The notes under the pieces are model-generated. The model saw nothing but the letters and a program-made list of their open reading frames with translations. It was not told the DNA's origin and searched no databases. From positions 229,284 through 293,283 of the forward strand of contig NZ_LMFV01000056.1 of assembly GCF_001427285.1 (NCBI RefSeq): a stretch of DNA of 64,000 nucleotides. The letters run 5' to 3'. The DNA comes from Mesorhizobium sp. Root552 (GTDB taxonomy: Bacteria > Pseudomonadota > Alphaproteobacteria > Rhizobiales > Rhizobiaceae). Positions 24,264 to 35,188 of this stretch are shown piece after piece (position 1 is the first letter of the stretch; every line of letters starts with the position of its first letter). The translations under genes and the position numbers were made by a program.

Positions 24264-25988
24264 TTACTTCTGCCAGCTCTTCACCAGCTCGTCGTAATTG
24301 ACGGTAATCGGCTTTTCCTTCTCGTTCTCGATCTTCAACTGCGGAGCGAGGTTGCCTTTCGAGACGGCATCCTTGTTCCAATATTCAAGATCGTGCTCCT
24401 CGGCCATTTTCGGGCCAATGTCGCCCTGCACGCCCGCCCTTTCGAGGCGTTCCATGACCTTCTCCTGCTCTGCGCAGAGCGAGTCCATGGCTTCCTGCGC
24501 GGTCTTGGCGCCGGAAGAAGCGTCACCGATTGCCTGCCACCAAAGCTGTGCCAGCTTCGGATAGTCAGGGATGTTCGTGCCCGTCGGCGACCACTGAATA
24601 CGAGCCGGCGAACGATAGAACTCGACCAGACCGCCGAGCTTCGGTGCCCGCTCGGTGAAGCTCTTGTCGTCGATCGTCGACTGACGAATGAACGTCAGTC
24701 CCATGTGGCTCTTCTTCACGTCGACGGTTTTCGAGGTCACGAACTGTGCGTAGAGCCAGGCGGCCTTAGCGCGGTCTTCGGGGGTGGACTTCATCAGTGT
24801 CCACGAACCCACGTCCTGGTAGCCCAACTTCATGCCGTCCTTCCAGTAGACGCCATGCGGCGATGGGGCAAAGCGCCACTTCGGCGTGCCGTCGGCGTTG
24901 ACCACCGGCAGGCCATCCTTGACGAAACTGGCGGTGAAGGCGGTGTAGGTGAACATCTGCTGAGCGATGTCGCCTTGCGCCGGCACGGGACCGGATTCGG
25001 AGAAGGTCATGCCCTGAGCTTCGGCCGGCGCGTAGGCCTTCAGCCAGTCGAGATATTTCTGGATTGAGTACACCGCAGCCGGGCCGTTGGTATCACCGCC
25101 GCGTGCGACGCATGAGCCGACGGGGCGCGAGTTTTCATCGACCTTGACACCCCATTCGTCGACCGGCAGGCCGTTCGGAATGCCCTTGTCGCCGTTGCCG
25201 GCCATCGAAAGCCAGGCATCGGTGAACCGCCAGCCAAGCGACGGATCCTTCTTGCCGTAGTCCATGTGGCCATAGACCTTTTTGCCGTCTATCTCGCGGC
25301 CGGTGAAGAATTCGGCGATGTCCTCATATGCCGACCAGTTGACCGGAACGCCAAGATCGTAGCCGTACTTGGCCTTGAAATCGGCCTTGTTCTTCTCGTC
25401 GTTGAACCAGTCGTAACGGAACCAGTAGAGGTTCGCGAACTGCTGGTCGGGAAGCTGGTAAAGCTTCTTGTCCGGTGCGGTGGTGAAGGATGTTCCGATA
25501 AAGTCGGCAAGGTCGAGGTTCGGATTGGTGACGTCCTTACCTTCGTTGGCCATCCAGTCGGTCAGGTTGCGTACCTGCTGGTAGCGCCAATGCGTACCGA
25601 TCAGGTCCGAGTCGTTGACCCATCCGTCATACAGATTTTCGCCGGTTTGCATCTGGGTCTGGATTTTCTCGACGACGTCGCCTTCCTGGATCAGGTCGTG
25701 CGTCAGCTTGATGCCGGTGATGGCGCTGAAGGCCGGCGCCAGAACCTTCGATTCATAGCTATGCGTGTCGATGGTTTCGGAGACGACCTTGATTTCCATG
25801 CCGGCAAACGGCTTGGCGGCGTCGATGAACCACTGCATTTCAGCTTCCTGGCCCGCCCTATCAAGAGTAGAAACGTCTCCTATCTCCTTGTCCAAAAAGG
25901 CTTTTGCCTCGTCCATCCCAGCGAAGGCATTGCCTACGCCAAACAAGAGGACAAGGGTGGTCGTCGATGTTAAAAGCTGCCGTCGCAT
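24264..25988 (-). CDS. glpV: glycerol ABC transporter periplasmic binding protein
   Basis: A 574-residue solute-binding protein, larger than typical family 1 sugar-binding proteins. The signal peptide is MRRQLLTSTTTLVLLFGVGNAFA. The mature part contains ETIDTHSYESKVLAPAFSAITG near residue 65, and a large binding domain rich in Trp and Tyr. The ATG at 25988 is preceded by GAGGAGGAAAC, an excellent ribosome site; the frame to 26144 overlaps glpU and is rejected. The order glpS-T-P-Q-U-V matches the R. leguminosarum glycerol importer. It would bind glycerol or a related polyol in the periplasm. The name follows synteny and family. Confidence 0.88.
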   Translation of the reverse strand: MRRQLLTSTTTLVLLFGVGNAFAGMDEAKAFLDKEIGDVSTLDRAGQEAEMQWFIDAAKPFAGMEIKVVSETIDTHSYESKVLAPAFSAITGIKLTHDLIQEGDVVEKIQTQMQTGENLYDGWVNDSDLIGTHWRYQQVRNLTDWMANEGKDVTNPNLDLADFIGTSFTTAPDKKLYQLPDQQFANLYWFRYDWFNDEKNKADFKAKYGYDLGVPVNWSAYEDIAEFFTGREIDGKKVYGHMDYGKKDPSLGWRFTDAWLSMAGNGDKGIPNGLPVDEWGVKVDENSRPVGSCVARGGDTNGPAAVYSIQKYLDWLKAYAPAEAQGMTFSESGPVPAQGDIAQQMFTYTAFTASFVKDGLPVVNADGTPKWRFAPSPHGVYWKDGMKLGYQDVGSWTLMKSTPEDRAKAAWLYAQFVTSKTVDVKKSHMGLTFIRQSTIDDKSFTERAPKLGGLVEFYRSPARIQWSPTGTNIPDYPKLAQLWWQAIGDASSGAKTAQEAMDSLCAEQEKVMERLERAGVQGDIGPKMAEEHDLEYWNKDAVSKGNLAPQLKIENEKEKPITVNYDELVKSWQK

Positions 25989-26064
25989 AAGTTTCCTCCT
26001 CAATAAGGTTGCAGTTGCGATCGGAGCGGTCGCCGGCACGCGGCCGCTCCAACAATTTCTCCCT

Positions 26065-26471
26065 CTATACGTAGCGAAACACCGCAATGGCGTAGACCAC
26101 GGAGAGAGCGAGAGCCCACCACAGGCCAGGCCCAACAAGGCCAAGCCAAGCGAGATGGATAAAGGCGCTGCCTAGCAGCGAAACAAAAAGACGGTCGCCG
26201 CGCGTCGTTTCGAAACGCAATATTCCGACGCGGGGATGGCCACCGGGAGAAGCGTATTCCCAAACGGCCATCAGCGACAGCAATGCGAGGATGGTCAGGA
26301 AGAAGGCGGCCGTCGGGAACGTCCACGCCATCCACCCCCCTGCCGCAAGCGGTGCAAACCAGTCGCGCGCGCCATCCTTGAGCGGAACGGCGGACACCAG
26401 CAGGCCGGTGGCAATCAGAAAGACGACCACAACGACGGCAAGCGCAGTCTGCCAGCGATGCGTTCCAGCCA

Positions 26472-26475
<4 letters not shown>
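26065..26475 (-). CDS. glpU: small membrane protein of the glycerol ABC transporter (DUF2160)
   Basis: A 136-residue integral membrane protein with about four hydrophobic segments, for example ALAVVVVVFLIATGLLVSAV at residues 11-30 and WTFPTAAFFLTILALLSLM at residues 51-69. It fits the DUF2160 family, found beside glycerol ABC permeases in alphaproteobacteria. It overlaps the end of glpQ by four bases and precedes glpV by 76 bases. Its molecular role is unknown; it may assist assembly or activity of the transporter. Confidence 0.82.
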
Positions 26476-27392
<917 letters not shown>

Positions 27393-27393
27393 G

Positions 27394-28260
<867 letters not shown>

Positions 28261-28261
28261 G

Positions 28262-29329
28262 TCAGGCCCCCATCTCGACACGCCAGGAGTCGGCATAGAT
28301 GTTGATGCCCGCAGGCTCGAAACTCACCTTGGCGTCGGCAGGTATCTCGTCATCCTCACCGATAATGGCCGCGATATCGCGCCCCTCAAGCTTTGCACGG
28401 ATGACCTTATGCCGGCCAACATCCTCGACCTTGGTGATGGATACAGGCATGCCTTTTGAGCCGATGCGGACATATTCAGGGCGCACGCCGAGTTCGATTG
28501 CGCCTTCCGCCGACTTCAAGGCGCCGGGCAACTGGATCGACTGCGAACCCAGCCTGGCGACCTTGCCTTCCACCTTCACGGGCATGACGTTCATGCCCGG
28601 CGATCCGATGAAATAGCCGACAAAGGTGTGGCGCGGGCGCTCGAACAATTCAGTCGGCGTGCCGATCTGCACGATCTCGCCGTCATACATGACCACGACG
28701 CGCTCTGCGAAAGTCAGCGCCTCGGTCTGGTCGTGGGTGACGTAGACCATGGTGTAGCCAAAGCGCCGGTGAAGTTGCTTCAACTGCGAGCGCAAGACCC
28801 ACTTCATATGCGGGTCAATAACGGTGAGCGGTTCATCGAACAAAATGGCGTTGACGTCGGAACGAACAAGACCGCGGCCGAGCGAAATCTTCTGCTTCTG
28901 GTCCGCGGTAAGGCCCCTCGCCTTGCGCCCGGCCCAACTGACCAGATCGGTCATCTCCAACGTCTCGCGCACCTTGCGGTCGACGTCGGCTTCCGGAACG
29001 CCACGGTTTCGCAGCGGAAAGGCCAGATTATCGTACACCGTCATGGTGTCGTAGATGACCGGGAACTGGAAAACCTGGGCAATGTTGCGTTCCTGAGTGG
29101 ACAGGTTGGTCACATCCTTGCCGTTGAACAGCAACTGGCCGTGCGAGGGCCGCAGCAGGCCGGATATGATGTTGAGCAGGGTGGTCTTGCCGCAACCGGA
29201 AGGGCCGAGCAGAGCGTAGGCGCCGCCGTCTTCAAAGGTGTGATGCACCTCCTTCAACGCAAAGTCGGAATCCTTGCGCGGATCGGCCAGGTAGGAATGG
29301 CGGATGTGGTTGACGTCGATGCGTGCCAT
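28262..29329 (-). CDS. glpT: glycerol ABC transporter ATPase with degenerate signature motif
   Basis: A 355-residue ATPase of the UgpC/MalK class. Walker A is intact (LLGPSGCGKTT near residue 41) and the C-terminal third resembles the TOBE regulatory domain. The signature motif, normally LSGGQ, reads LTADQKQK near residue 138. The Walker B/D-loop region reads AILFDEPLTVIDPHM instead of the usual LDEPLSNLD. The switch histidine is kept (VYVTHDQTEA). Together with GlpS it should make an asymmetric ATPase pair with one degenerate composite site. Twelve bases separate it from glpS. The symbol follows R. leguminosarum and is unrelated to E. coli GlpT. Confidence 0.88.
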   Translation of the reverse strand: MARIDVNHIRHSYLADPRKDSDFALKEVHHTFEDGGAYALLGPSGCGKTTLLNIISGLLRPSHGQLLFNGKDVTNLSTQERNIAQVFQFPVIYDTMTVYDNLAFPLRNRGVPEADVDRKVRETLEMTDLVSWAGRKARGLTADQKQKISLGRGLVRSDVNAILFDEPLTVIDPHMKWVLRSQLKQLHRRFGYTMVYVTHDQTEALTFAERVVVMYDGEIVQIGTPTELFERPRHTFVGYFIGSPGMNVMPVKVEGKVARLGSQSIQLPGALKSAEGAIELGVRPEYVRIGSKGMPVSITKVEDVGRHKVIRAKLEGRDIAAIIGEDDEIPADAKVSFEPAGINIYADSWRVEMGA

Positions 29330-29340
29330 CTCCAGCCCTC

Positions 29341-30420
29341 CTATGCTGCCATGCTCGGTGCGGAGACCGCACGGCCGTTGCCATCGAACACCATGATGTG
29401 GCGCGGGTCGATGAAGACCTCGACCTCGTCGTCTGTTTCGTAATGGCGAATGCCGTGGGTGAGCATGACCCAGCGAACATCGGCGAAATCGAGATGGATG
29501 AAGCTTTCCGAGCCGGTGATTTCGGTGATGGAAACCTTGGCGCGGACCGGAACCGAACCCGCATTCGAGCGATCAAGAGAAAGATGGTGGGGTTGAAAGC
29601 CGATCGTGTAATTGCCGTCGGCTATACCAACGAGGTCGGTTGGCACTGGGAGGTTAACCCCACCATCAAGGAGAAGGTGCTTGCCCTTCTTGGCGAGCAC
29701 GATTGTGTTCAGCGGAGGATCGGCGAAGGTTTTCGCCGTGACCAGATCGACCGGCCTGCGGAAGACTTCGACGGTTGGACCGAATTGGGTCACCCTGCCC
29801 TGCGACAGCGTTGCCGTGTTGCCGCCAAGCAGGAGCGCTTCATGCGGCTCGGTGGTCGCATAGACGAAGATGGTTCCGGCTTCGGCGAAGATCTTCGGCA
29901 GTTCTTCCCGCAATTCCTCGCGCAGCTTGTAGTCCAGATTGGCAAGCGGCTCGTCGAGCAGAACGAGGCTGGCGTTCTTGACGATGGCGCGCGCCAGCGC
30001 AGTGCGCTGTTGCTGGCCGCCGGAAAGATTTAGCGGCGTGCGGTCGAGATAGGGCGTGAGCTTGAGCAGGTCGGCAGCCTTGCGGACCTCGCGGTCGATA
30101 CTGGCCTTGTCGATGCCGGCAACGCGCAGAGGCGATGCGATGTTCTCGTATACAGTCATTGCCGGATAGTTGATGAACTGCTGGTAGACCATGGCAACGT
30201 TGCGCTTCTGGACGCGAACGCCGGTCACGTCCTTGCCGTCGAACCAGATGGAACCGGAAGTCGGGACATCGAGCCCGGCCATGAGGCGCATGAGGCTGGT
30301 CTTGCCCGACAGCGTGGGTCCGAGCAGGACGTTCAACGAGCCATGATTAAGCGTCAACGAGATGTCGGCAATGTGGGTGTCTGCCCCCACAACCTTCGAG
30401 ACATTCCTCAGTTCCAGCAT
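29341..30420 (-). CDS. glpS: glycerol ABC transporter ATPase
   Basis: A 359-residue MalK-like ATPase. Walker A is GPTLSGKTS near residue 34, a permitted variant of GxxxxGK[ST]. The signature is canonical (LNLSGGQQQRTALARAIV near residue 131) and Walker B is LVLLDEPLANLD. The H-loop differs: the region reads VYATTEPHEAL, where the usual switch histidine of VTHD is replaced by Thr-Glu. With GlpT keeping the histidine but losing LSGGQ, the two subunits look complementary. The start ATG at 30420 replaces a longer frame that would overlap glpD. Confidence 0.88.
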   Translation of the reverse strand: MLELRNVSKVVGADTHIADISLTLNHGSLNVLLGPTLSGKTSLMRLMAGLDVPTSGSIWFDGKDVTGVRVQKRNVAMVYQQFINYPAMTVYENIASPLRVAGIDKASIDREVRKAADLLKLTPYLDRTPLNLSGGQQQRTALARAIVKNASLVLLDEPLANLDYKLREELREELPKIFAEAGTIFVYATTEPHEALLLGGNTATLSQGRVTQFGPTVEVFRRPVDLVTAKTFADPPLNTIVLAKKGKHLLLDGGVNLPVPTDLVGIADGNYTIGFQPHHLSLDRSNAGSVPVRAKVSITEITGSESFIHLDFADVRWVMLTHGIRHYETDDEVEVFIDPRHIMVFDGNGRAVSAPSMAA

Positions 30421-30439
30421 ATGCCCTCTCGTGCCTCCC

Positions 30440-31966
30440 TTATTCCGCCGCCGCCGAATGTCTCCTGGTAAGGCCCTGTATGAATGTATCGAGCACGTCG
30501 ACCTGCTCAGGGGTAAGATGCAGGCCACGCTTGGTTCTGCGCCACAGCACGTCTTCCGCCGTCATCGCCCACTCGTTGGCCACAAGGTAACGGACTTCAG
30601 CCTCGTAGAGGTCCGCACCGAAATAGCGGCCAAGATCGGCGATGGATTTGGCCTGACCGAGCAAGATGACTGCCCGCGTTCCATAAAGGCGCATCAGCCG
30701 CTTGGCGTGGTGTGGCGTCAGGAACGGGTAGGCATAGCTCAGCTTCGCGACTTCGGCGTCGAAGTTCGTCGCCGGAAAATCGCCGCCCGGCAGTGGTGCG
30801 GCCGCCGTCCATGGCTTGCCGCGCTTGCCGAGAAACCCTTCGATCTTTTCCAGCATCGCCTCGGAAAGCCGGCGATAGGTGGTGATCTTGCCGCCAAACG
30901 CATTGAGAAGCGGCGCACCCGCCTCGCCTTCCTCGGCCTTCAACACGTAGTCGCGGGTTGCCTCCTGTGCCTTGGACGCGCCGTCATCATAGAGCGGACG
31001 CACCGCCGAATAGGTCCAGACAATGTCTTCGCGCTTGACCGGCTCGGCGAAATACTCGCTCGCCGCGGCGCACAGATAGTCGATCTCGGCATCGCTTATC
31101 TTCACGTCGTGCGGATCGCCCGGATAATCCTGGTCGGTGGTGCCGATCAGCGTGAAATCTTCCTCATAGGGTATGGCGAAGATGATGCGACCATCCTTGT
31201 TCTGGAAGAAATAGGCGCGCGGATCATCGAATTTCCTCGGCACGACGATGTGGCTGCCCTGGACGAGGCGCACGTTGTGGACATCGTTGCGGCCGAACGC
31301 TTCGGTGAGGACGTGATCGACCCAAGGACCGGCCGCGTTGACCAGCAAGCGGGCGGTTACGTCCTCGCGGGCGCCGGTGTGAGTATCCTCGATCGTCACG
31401 GTCCAGGATTTTTCGTCGCGGCGCGCCGAGACGACCTTGGTCCGCACGCGGATATCGGCACCCTTGTCGGCGGCATCGCGAGCATTCAAGGCAACCAGCC
31501 GGGCATCGTTGACCCAGCCGTCCGAATATTCGAATGCCTTTGAAAACAAGCGCTTCAACGGCTTGCCTGACGGGTCGGTATGCATGTCGAGCGTTTTCGT
31601 GGCCGGCAAGAGCTTGCGGCCGCCAATGTGATCGTAGAGGAACAGGCCGAGCCTGAGCAGCCATGCCGGCCGCAATCCCTCGGCGTAGGGCAGAACGAAA
31701 CGCATCGGCCAGATGATGTGTGGCGCATTGCGCCACAACACTTCGCGCTCCATCAGCGCCTCGCGAACCAGCCGGAACTCGTAGAACTCGAGGTAGCGTA
31801 GGCCGCCGTGGATGAGCTTGGTCGAACCGGACGAGGTTCCGCTGGCGAGGTCGTTCATTTCGGCAAGAAGAACGGAAAAGCCGCGCCCGACAGCGTCGCG
31901 GGCTATGCCGCATCCATTGATACCGCCGCCGATGATGACAATGTCATGGATCGCTGCTTCGCCCAC
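30440..31966 (-). CDS. glpD: glycerol-3-phosphate dehydrogenase (aerobic, FAD-dependent)
   Basis: A 508-residue peripheral membrane flavoprotein that oxidises glycerol 3-phosphate to dihydroxyacetone phosphate and reduces quinone. The FAD-binding motif is DIVIIGGGINGCGIARDAV at residues 7-25, followed by the family block SGTSSGSTKLIHGGLRYLE at about residues 43-61. The start is a GTG at 31966 with GGAG at good spacing. It is the first gene of the operon after the glpR-glpD gap, which contains a likely GlpR operator. It provides the exit of glycerol into central metabolism. Confidence 0.95.
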   Translation of the reverse strand: MGEAAIHDIVIIGGGINGCGIARDAVGRGFSVLLAEMNDLASGTSSGSTKLIHGGLRYLEFYEFRLVREALMEREVLWRNAPHIIWPMRFVLPYAEGLRPAWLLRLGLFLYDHIGGRKLLPATKTLDMHTDPSGKPLKRLFSKAFEYSDGWVNDARLVALNARDAADKGADIRVRTKVVSARRDEKSWTVTIEDTHTGAREDVTARLLVNAAGPWVDHVLTEAFGRNDVHNVRLVQGSHIVVPRKFDDPRAYFFQNKDGRIIFAIPYEEDFTLIGTTDQDYPGDPHDVKISDAEIDYLCAAASEYFAEPVKREDIVWTYSAVRPLYDDGASKAQEATRDYVLKAEEGEAGAPLLNAFGGKITTYRRLSEAMLEKIEGFLGKRGKPWTAAAPLPGGDFPATNFDAEVAKLSYAYPFLTPHHAKRLMRLYGTRAVILLGQAKSIADLGRYFGADLYEAEVRYLVANEWAMTAEDVLWRRTKRGLHLTPEQVDVLDTFIQGLTRRHSAAAE

Positions 31967-32005
31967 GAAAATCTCCGAGATTTCGTCACCCGGTACAAAT
32001 CATCA

Positions 32006-32035
32006 TTTCGAAATCAAATCGATATTATTTCGAAA
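32006..32035. promoter_or_regulatory. putative GlpR operator, two TTTCGAAA sites upstream of glpD
   Basis: Two identical 8-bp palindromes TTTCGAAA lie at 32006-32013 and 32028-32035, 22 bases centre to centre or about two helical turns. They fall in an AT-rich stretch 40-70 bases before the glpD start. TTTCG-type half sites are characteristic of DeoR-family GlpR operators in Proteobacteria, and glpR is next door. Related TTTCGTTTT (minus strand) lies just upstream of glpR near 32892-32900, so autoregulation is possible. Confidence 0.6.
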
Positions 32036-32085
32036 CAATAACGAATGTCAAACGACGTCTCAGAGATAATTTTGAACGTCCACAC

Positions 32086-32856
32086 TCAGGTGCGGCTCGT
32101 CGTCTCGATCAGTTGAACTTCCGTTTCCTCGCAGATGCGACGCACGGCGGCGATATCGCAGCGATCGGTGATGAAGGTGTTGACCTGCGACAGGTGGCCG
32201 ATACGCACCGGGGCGGTGCGTTCGAACTTGGTGCTGTCGGAGACGAGGATGACGTGCCGGGCATTGGCGATGATGGCCTGGGCCACCTTGACCTCACGAA
32301 AATCGAAGTCGAGAAGCGCGCCGTCATGGTCGATGGCAGAGGCCCCGATCACCGCGTAATCGACCTTGAACTGCTTGATGAAATCGACTGCCGCTTCGCC
32401 GACGACACCGCCATCCGAGCCGCGGACCACGCCGCCCGCGATGACAACTTCTATTGAAGGATAGACACGCATCCTGTTGGCAACATTGATGTTATTGGTG
32501 ATTACCATAAGGCCGGAATGATCGAGAAGCGCGTTGCTGACGGCCTCGGTGGTGGTACCTATGTTGATGAACAGCGAAGCGCTGTCCGGGATCAGGCGCG
32601 CGGCTGCCTTGCCGATCGCTTCCTTTTCATCGGCGGCAATCTTGCGCCGCGCCTCGTATTCCATGTTCTCGATGCCGGAAGGAAACAGCGCCCCGCCATG
32701 GATACGGCTCAACAGGCGTTGGTCGCACAGATCATTGAGGTCCTTGCGGATGGTCTGGGGCGTAACCGAGAAATGCGCGGCCAGATCATCGACCAGTACC
32801 CTGCCCTTGTCCTTGGCCATCTGGATGATTTCGGCATGGCGAGGCGGGAGATACAT
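32086..32856 (-). CDS. glpR: DeoR family glycerol-3-phosphate regulon repressor
   Basis: A 256-residue repressor. The N-terminal winged-helix DNA-binding domain includes VDDLAAHFSVTPQTIRKDLNDL near residue 22 and the downstream RIHGGALFPSG, both hallmarks of DeoR/GlpR. The C-terminal DeoRC sensor domain has NIGTTTEAVSNAL near residue 92, where a sugar phosphate, here probably glycerol 3-phosphate, binds and relieves repression. The frame extends to 32886. I prefer the ATG at 32856 because MYLPPRHAEIIQMAKDKG aligns with the E. coli GlpR start and AGGAC lies upstream. It is directly upstream of the glp operon on the same strand. Confidence 0.9.
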   Translation of the reverse strand: MYLPPRHAEIIQMAKDKGRVLVDDLAAHFSVTPQTIRKDLNDLCDQRLLSRIHGGALFPSGIENMEYEARRKIAADEKEAIGKAAARLIPDSASLFINIGTTTEAVSNALLDHSGLMVITNNINVANRMRVYPSIEVVIAGGVVRGSDGGVVGEAAVDFIKQFKVDYAVIGASAIDHDGALLDFDFREVKVAQAIIANARHVILVSDSTKFERTAPVRIGHLSQVNTFITDRCDIAAVRRICEETEVQLIETTSRT

Positions 32857-32973
32857 GGCTCGTCCTTTTTCGTTTTTTGGACCCATAGCCTAAAACGAAA
32901 GCAATGAACAGGCTTCGGCGACTCAAAAGAACCTCGCCAATTTCGATGACGACAAGGGAAACGCGCGGGAGGA

Positions 32974-34386
32974 TCAGCCCAAATCGCAGGCGATTTCCTT
33001 GATGACCGCGAACGCCATCTCCACGTCCTGAGCCGTGGAATCGAACTGGCCAGCCTGGAAGCGGATGGCAAAATGACCATCCACTTTGGTTTGCGTCAGG
33101 TAGATGCGGCCGTCATTGTTGATTGCGTTGAGCAGGCGCAGATTGTGTTCATCCGCGTCTGCGCCCGCCGGTGCGCGATGGCGAAACGAAAACAGGGACA
33201 GCATCGGCTCGGTGACGAGTTCAAAATCTGGCTCGGCAGCCAATCGGCTGGCAAGTTTCTCGCTCCATGCAACATGGTTGCGGATCATCGTGCGCAGCGC
33301 CTGAAGCCCATGCGCGCGCAACAGGAACCACAATTTCAGCGCCCGGAAGCGACGGCCGAGCGGCACCGACCATTCGGAATAGTTGACGATGCCGTCGTGG
33401 CCGTGGGTTTTCAGATATTCCGGCTTGATGGCCAGCGTTCGCACATGACTTTCGGAGTCACGTATGAACTGGACCGAGCAATCGAACTGGGCGCCCAGCC
33501 ATTTGTGCGGATTGAGCACGATGGAATCCGCGCCTTCCACGCCAGCCCAGAAATGCCGGTATTCCGGGCAGATCATGGCAGAGCCCGCCCAGGCGGCATC
33601 GACATGGAGGTAGAGGCCGTGGCGACCGGCGATATCGGCGACGGAGGCAATATCGTCTGTTGCGCCGACGCTGGTGCCGCCGACGCAAGCGATGATGCCC
33701 GCGGGAAGGAAGCCATTGGCCCGGTCATCTATGATGGCGGCCTCAAGCGCCGCGACATCCATCGCTCGCAACGGGCCCTTGACCGGGATGCGGACCAGAT
33801 TTTCCTCACCTATGCCGGAAACCCAGATGGCGCGGTCGATCGATGTATGCACCTGATCGGAAGAATAGATGCGCACCGCCCGCTGGCCGGCGAGCCCCTT
33901 CCTGTTGCCTTCCCAGGCCAGCGCCCGTTCGCGCATGGTGAGTACGGCGGCGAGGGTGGCTGACGAGGCTGAATCCTGAATGACGCCGGAAAAGCCTTCG
34001 GGCAGGCCAAGCGCCTGGCGCATCCAGTCGATGATGCGCATTTCGAGTTCCGTCGCCGCTGGCGAGGTCTGCCAGAGCATGCATTGCGCAGCCATCGCGG
34101 ATACAAGATATTCAGCGACCACCGAAGCCGGGGCGGCATTGGCAGGGAAATATGCGAAGAAACGCGGATGCTGCCAGTGGGTCATGCCCGGCATTATCGT
34201 CGCTTCGAAATCCGCGAAAATCTTCTCCATGGACTCGGCGTCTTCAGGCGGCGATGGCTCAATAGCACGAAAGATTTCACCGGGTTCCGTGCGCGGCCTC
34301 ACAGGACGGTCACGCAAGGTTTCGCGATAGTCGGCGCCCCATTCGGCAGCGCGAATGGACCAATCACGAAACTCGTTGCCGTCCAT
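32974..34386 (-). CDS. PLP-dependent decarboxylase, aromatic-L-amino-acid decarboxylase type (group II)
   Basis: A 470-residue group II amino acid decarboxylase. The PLP lysine is Lys295 in LNPHKWLG and the conserved aspartate that holds the pyridine ring is Asp263 in HVDAAWAG. The N-terminal block GMTHWQHPRFFAYFPAN at residues 67-83 is typical of aromatic-amino-acid decarboxylases (tryptophan, DOPA, tyrosine, phenylalanine). It would release CO2 and an amine in the cytoplasm. It follows the Anbu gene by 39 bases on the same strand, so it may be the last gene of that transcript. The amino acid substrate is not determined. Confidence 0.85.
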   Translation of the reverse strand: MDGNEFRDWSIRAAEWGADYRETLRDRPVRPRTEPGEIFRAIEPSPPEDAESMEKIFADFEATIMPGMTHWQHPRFFAYFPANAAPASVVAEYLVSAMAAQCMLWQTSPAATELEMRIIDWMRQALGLPEGFSGVIQDSASSATLAAVLTMRERALAWEGNRKGLAGQRAVRIYSSDQVHTSIDRAIWVSGIGEENLVRIPVKGPLRAMDVAALEAAIIDDRANGFLPAGIIACVGGTSVGATDDIASVADIAGRHGLYLHVDAAWAGSAMICPEYRHFWAGVEGADSIVLNPHKWLGAQFDCSVQFIRDSESHVRTLAIKPEYLKTHGHDGIVNYSEWSVPLGRRFRALKLWFLLRAHGLQALRTMIRNHVAWSEKLASRLAAEPDFELVTEPMLSLFSFRHRAPAGADADEHNLRLLNAINNDGRIYLTQTKVDGHFAIRFQAGQFDSTAQDVEMAFAVIKEIACDLG

Positions 34387-34425
34387 TTGGCCCTTCTCCG
34401 GTTACTTGGGTTGCACGTCCGACGG

Positions 34426-35157
34426 CTACTCGGGAAAATCCGGCAATTGCTGGAAGGCGGCTTTCAGTGCATCCGACCAGCCATTCGAGATCGTACGGTA
34501 GTAGGGGTCGTCCTGGCCGATGCGCTTTTTGACGCCAACCTTGAAGCTGTCCTTCTCGTAAAAAAGCAGATCGAGCGGCAGTCCGACTGACAGATTGGAT
34601 TTAAGTGTCGAATCGAACGACACCAGCATCAGTTTCACCGTTTCGGCAAAACTCATCGTGCGTTCATAGGCGCGCACGATAATTGGCTTGCCGTACTTGG
34701 TCTCGCCGATCTGGAAGAAGGGCGTGTCGTCGGTCGCCTCGATGAAATTGCCTTCCGGATAGATCATGAACAGACGCGGCAGCGAACCCCGTATCTGGCC
34801 GCCCAGAATGAAGGAGGCATTGAAGTAGGCATCCGCCCGTTCGCCTTCCGGCGCGGAACTGGCGATCACTTCCTTGACGGTATCGCCGACCAGACGCGCG
34901 GTCTGGTACATTGACGGCGTTTCGAGAACGGTAGCATGGCGATCCGCAACCGCCTTGCTGCGCTCATCGAGCAGGCTGACAACTGCTTGCGTGGTGGCCA
35001 GGTTGCCGGCAGTCATCAGGACGATGACGCGCTCTCCCGGCTGTTCCCAGACATGCATCTTGCGATAGGTGGAGATGGAATCCATACCGGCATTGGTGCG
35101 CGTGTCCGACATGAACACGAGCCCGCGGTCGATCTGCAATCCTACGCAATAGGTCAT
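34426..35157 (-). CDS. Anbu-type bacterial proteasome homologue (N-terminal threonine peptidase)
   Basis: A 243-residue Ntn-hydrolase of the proteasome beta-subunit superfamily, Anbu branch. It begins MTYCVGLQIDRGLVFMSDTR. The second residue, Thr2, would become the N-terminal nucleophile after Met removal, and Asp18 and Lys33 match the proteasomal Thr1/Asp17/Lys33 triad. No AAA ATPase partner of the Mpa or HslU type is encoded nearby. Structures of Anbu from other bacteria show ring-like or helical assemblies, with weak or undetected proteolysis. It is followed by a decarboxylase and preceded by transglutaminase-like, alpha-E and ATP-grasp genes, the conserved Anbu neighbourhood. Confidence 0.88.
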   Translation of the reverse strand: MTYCVGLQIDRGLVFMSDTRTNAGMDSISTYRKMHVWEQPGERVIVLMTAGNLATTQAVVSLLDERSKAVADRHATVLETPSMYQTARLVGDTVKEVIASSAPEGERADAYFNASFILGGQIRGSLPRLFMIYPEGNFIEATDDTPFFQIGETKYGKPIIVRAYERTMSFAETVKLMLVSFDSTLKSNLSVGLPLDLLFYEKDSFKVGVKKRIGQDDPYYRTISNGWSDALKAAFQQLPDFPE

Positions 35158-35188
35158 GGGTACTCTTCCGACATGATCTTGGCGCGGA

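Noticed and set aside
32857..32973. Possible small gene between the decarboxylase and glpR
   Set aside because: No start with a ribosome site and open frame of useful length; the stretch holds the glpR upstream region only.
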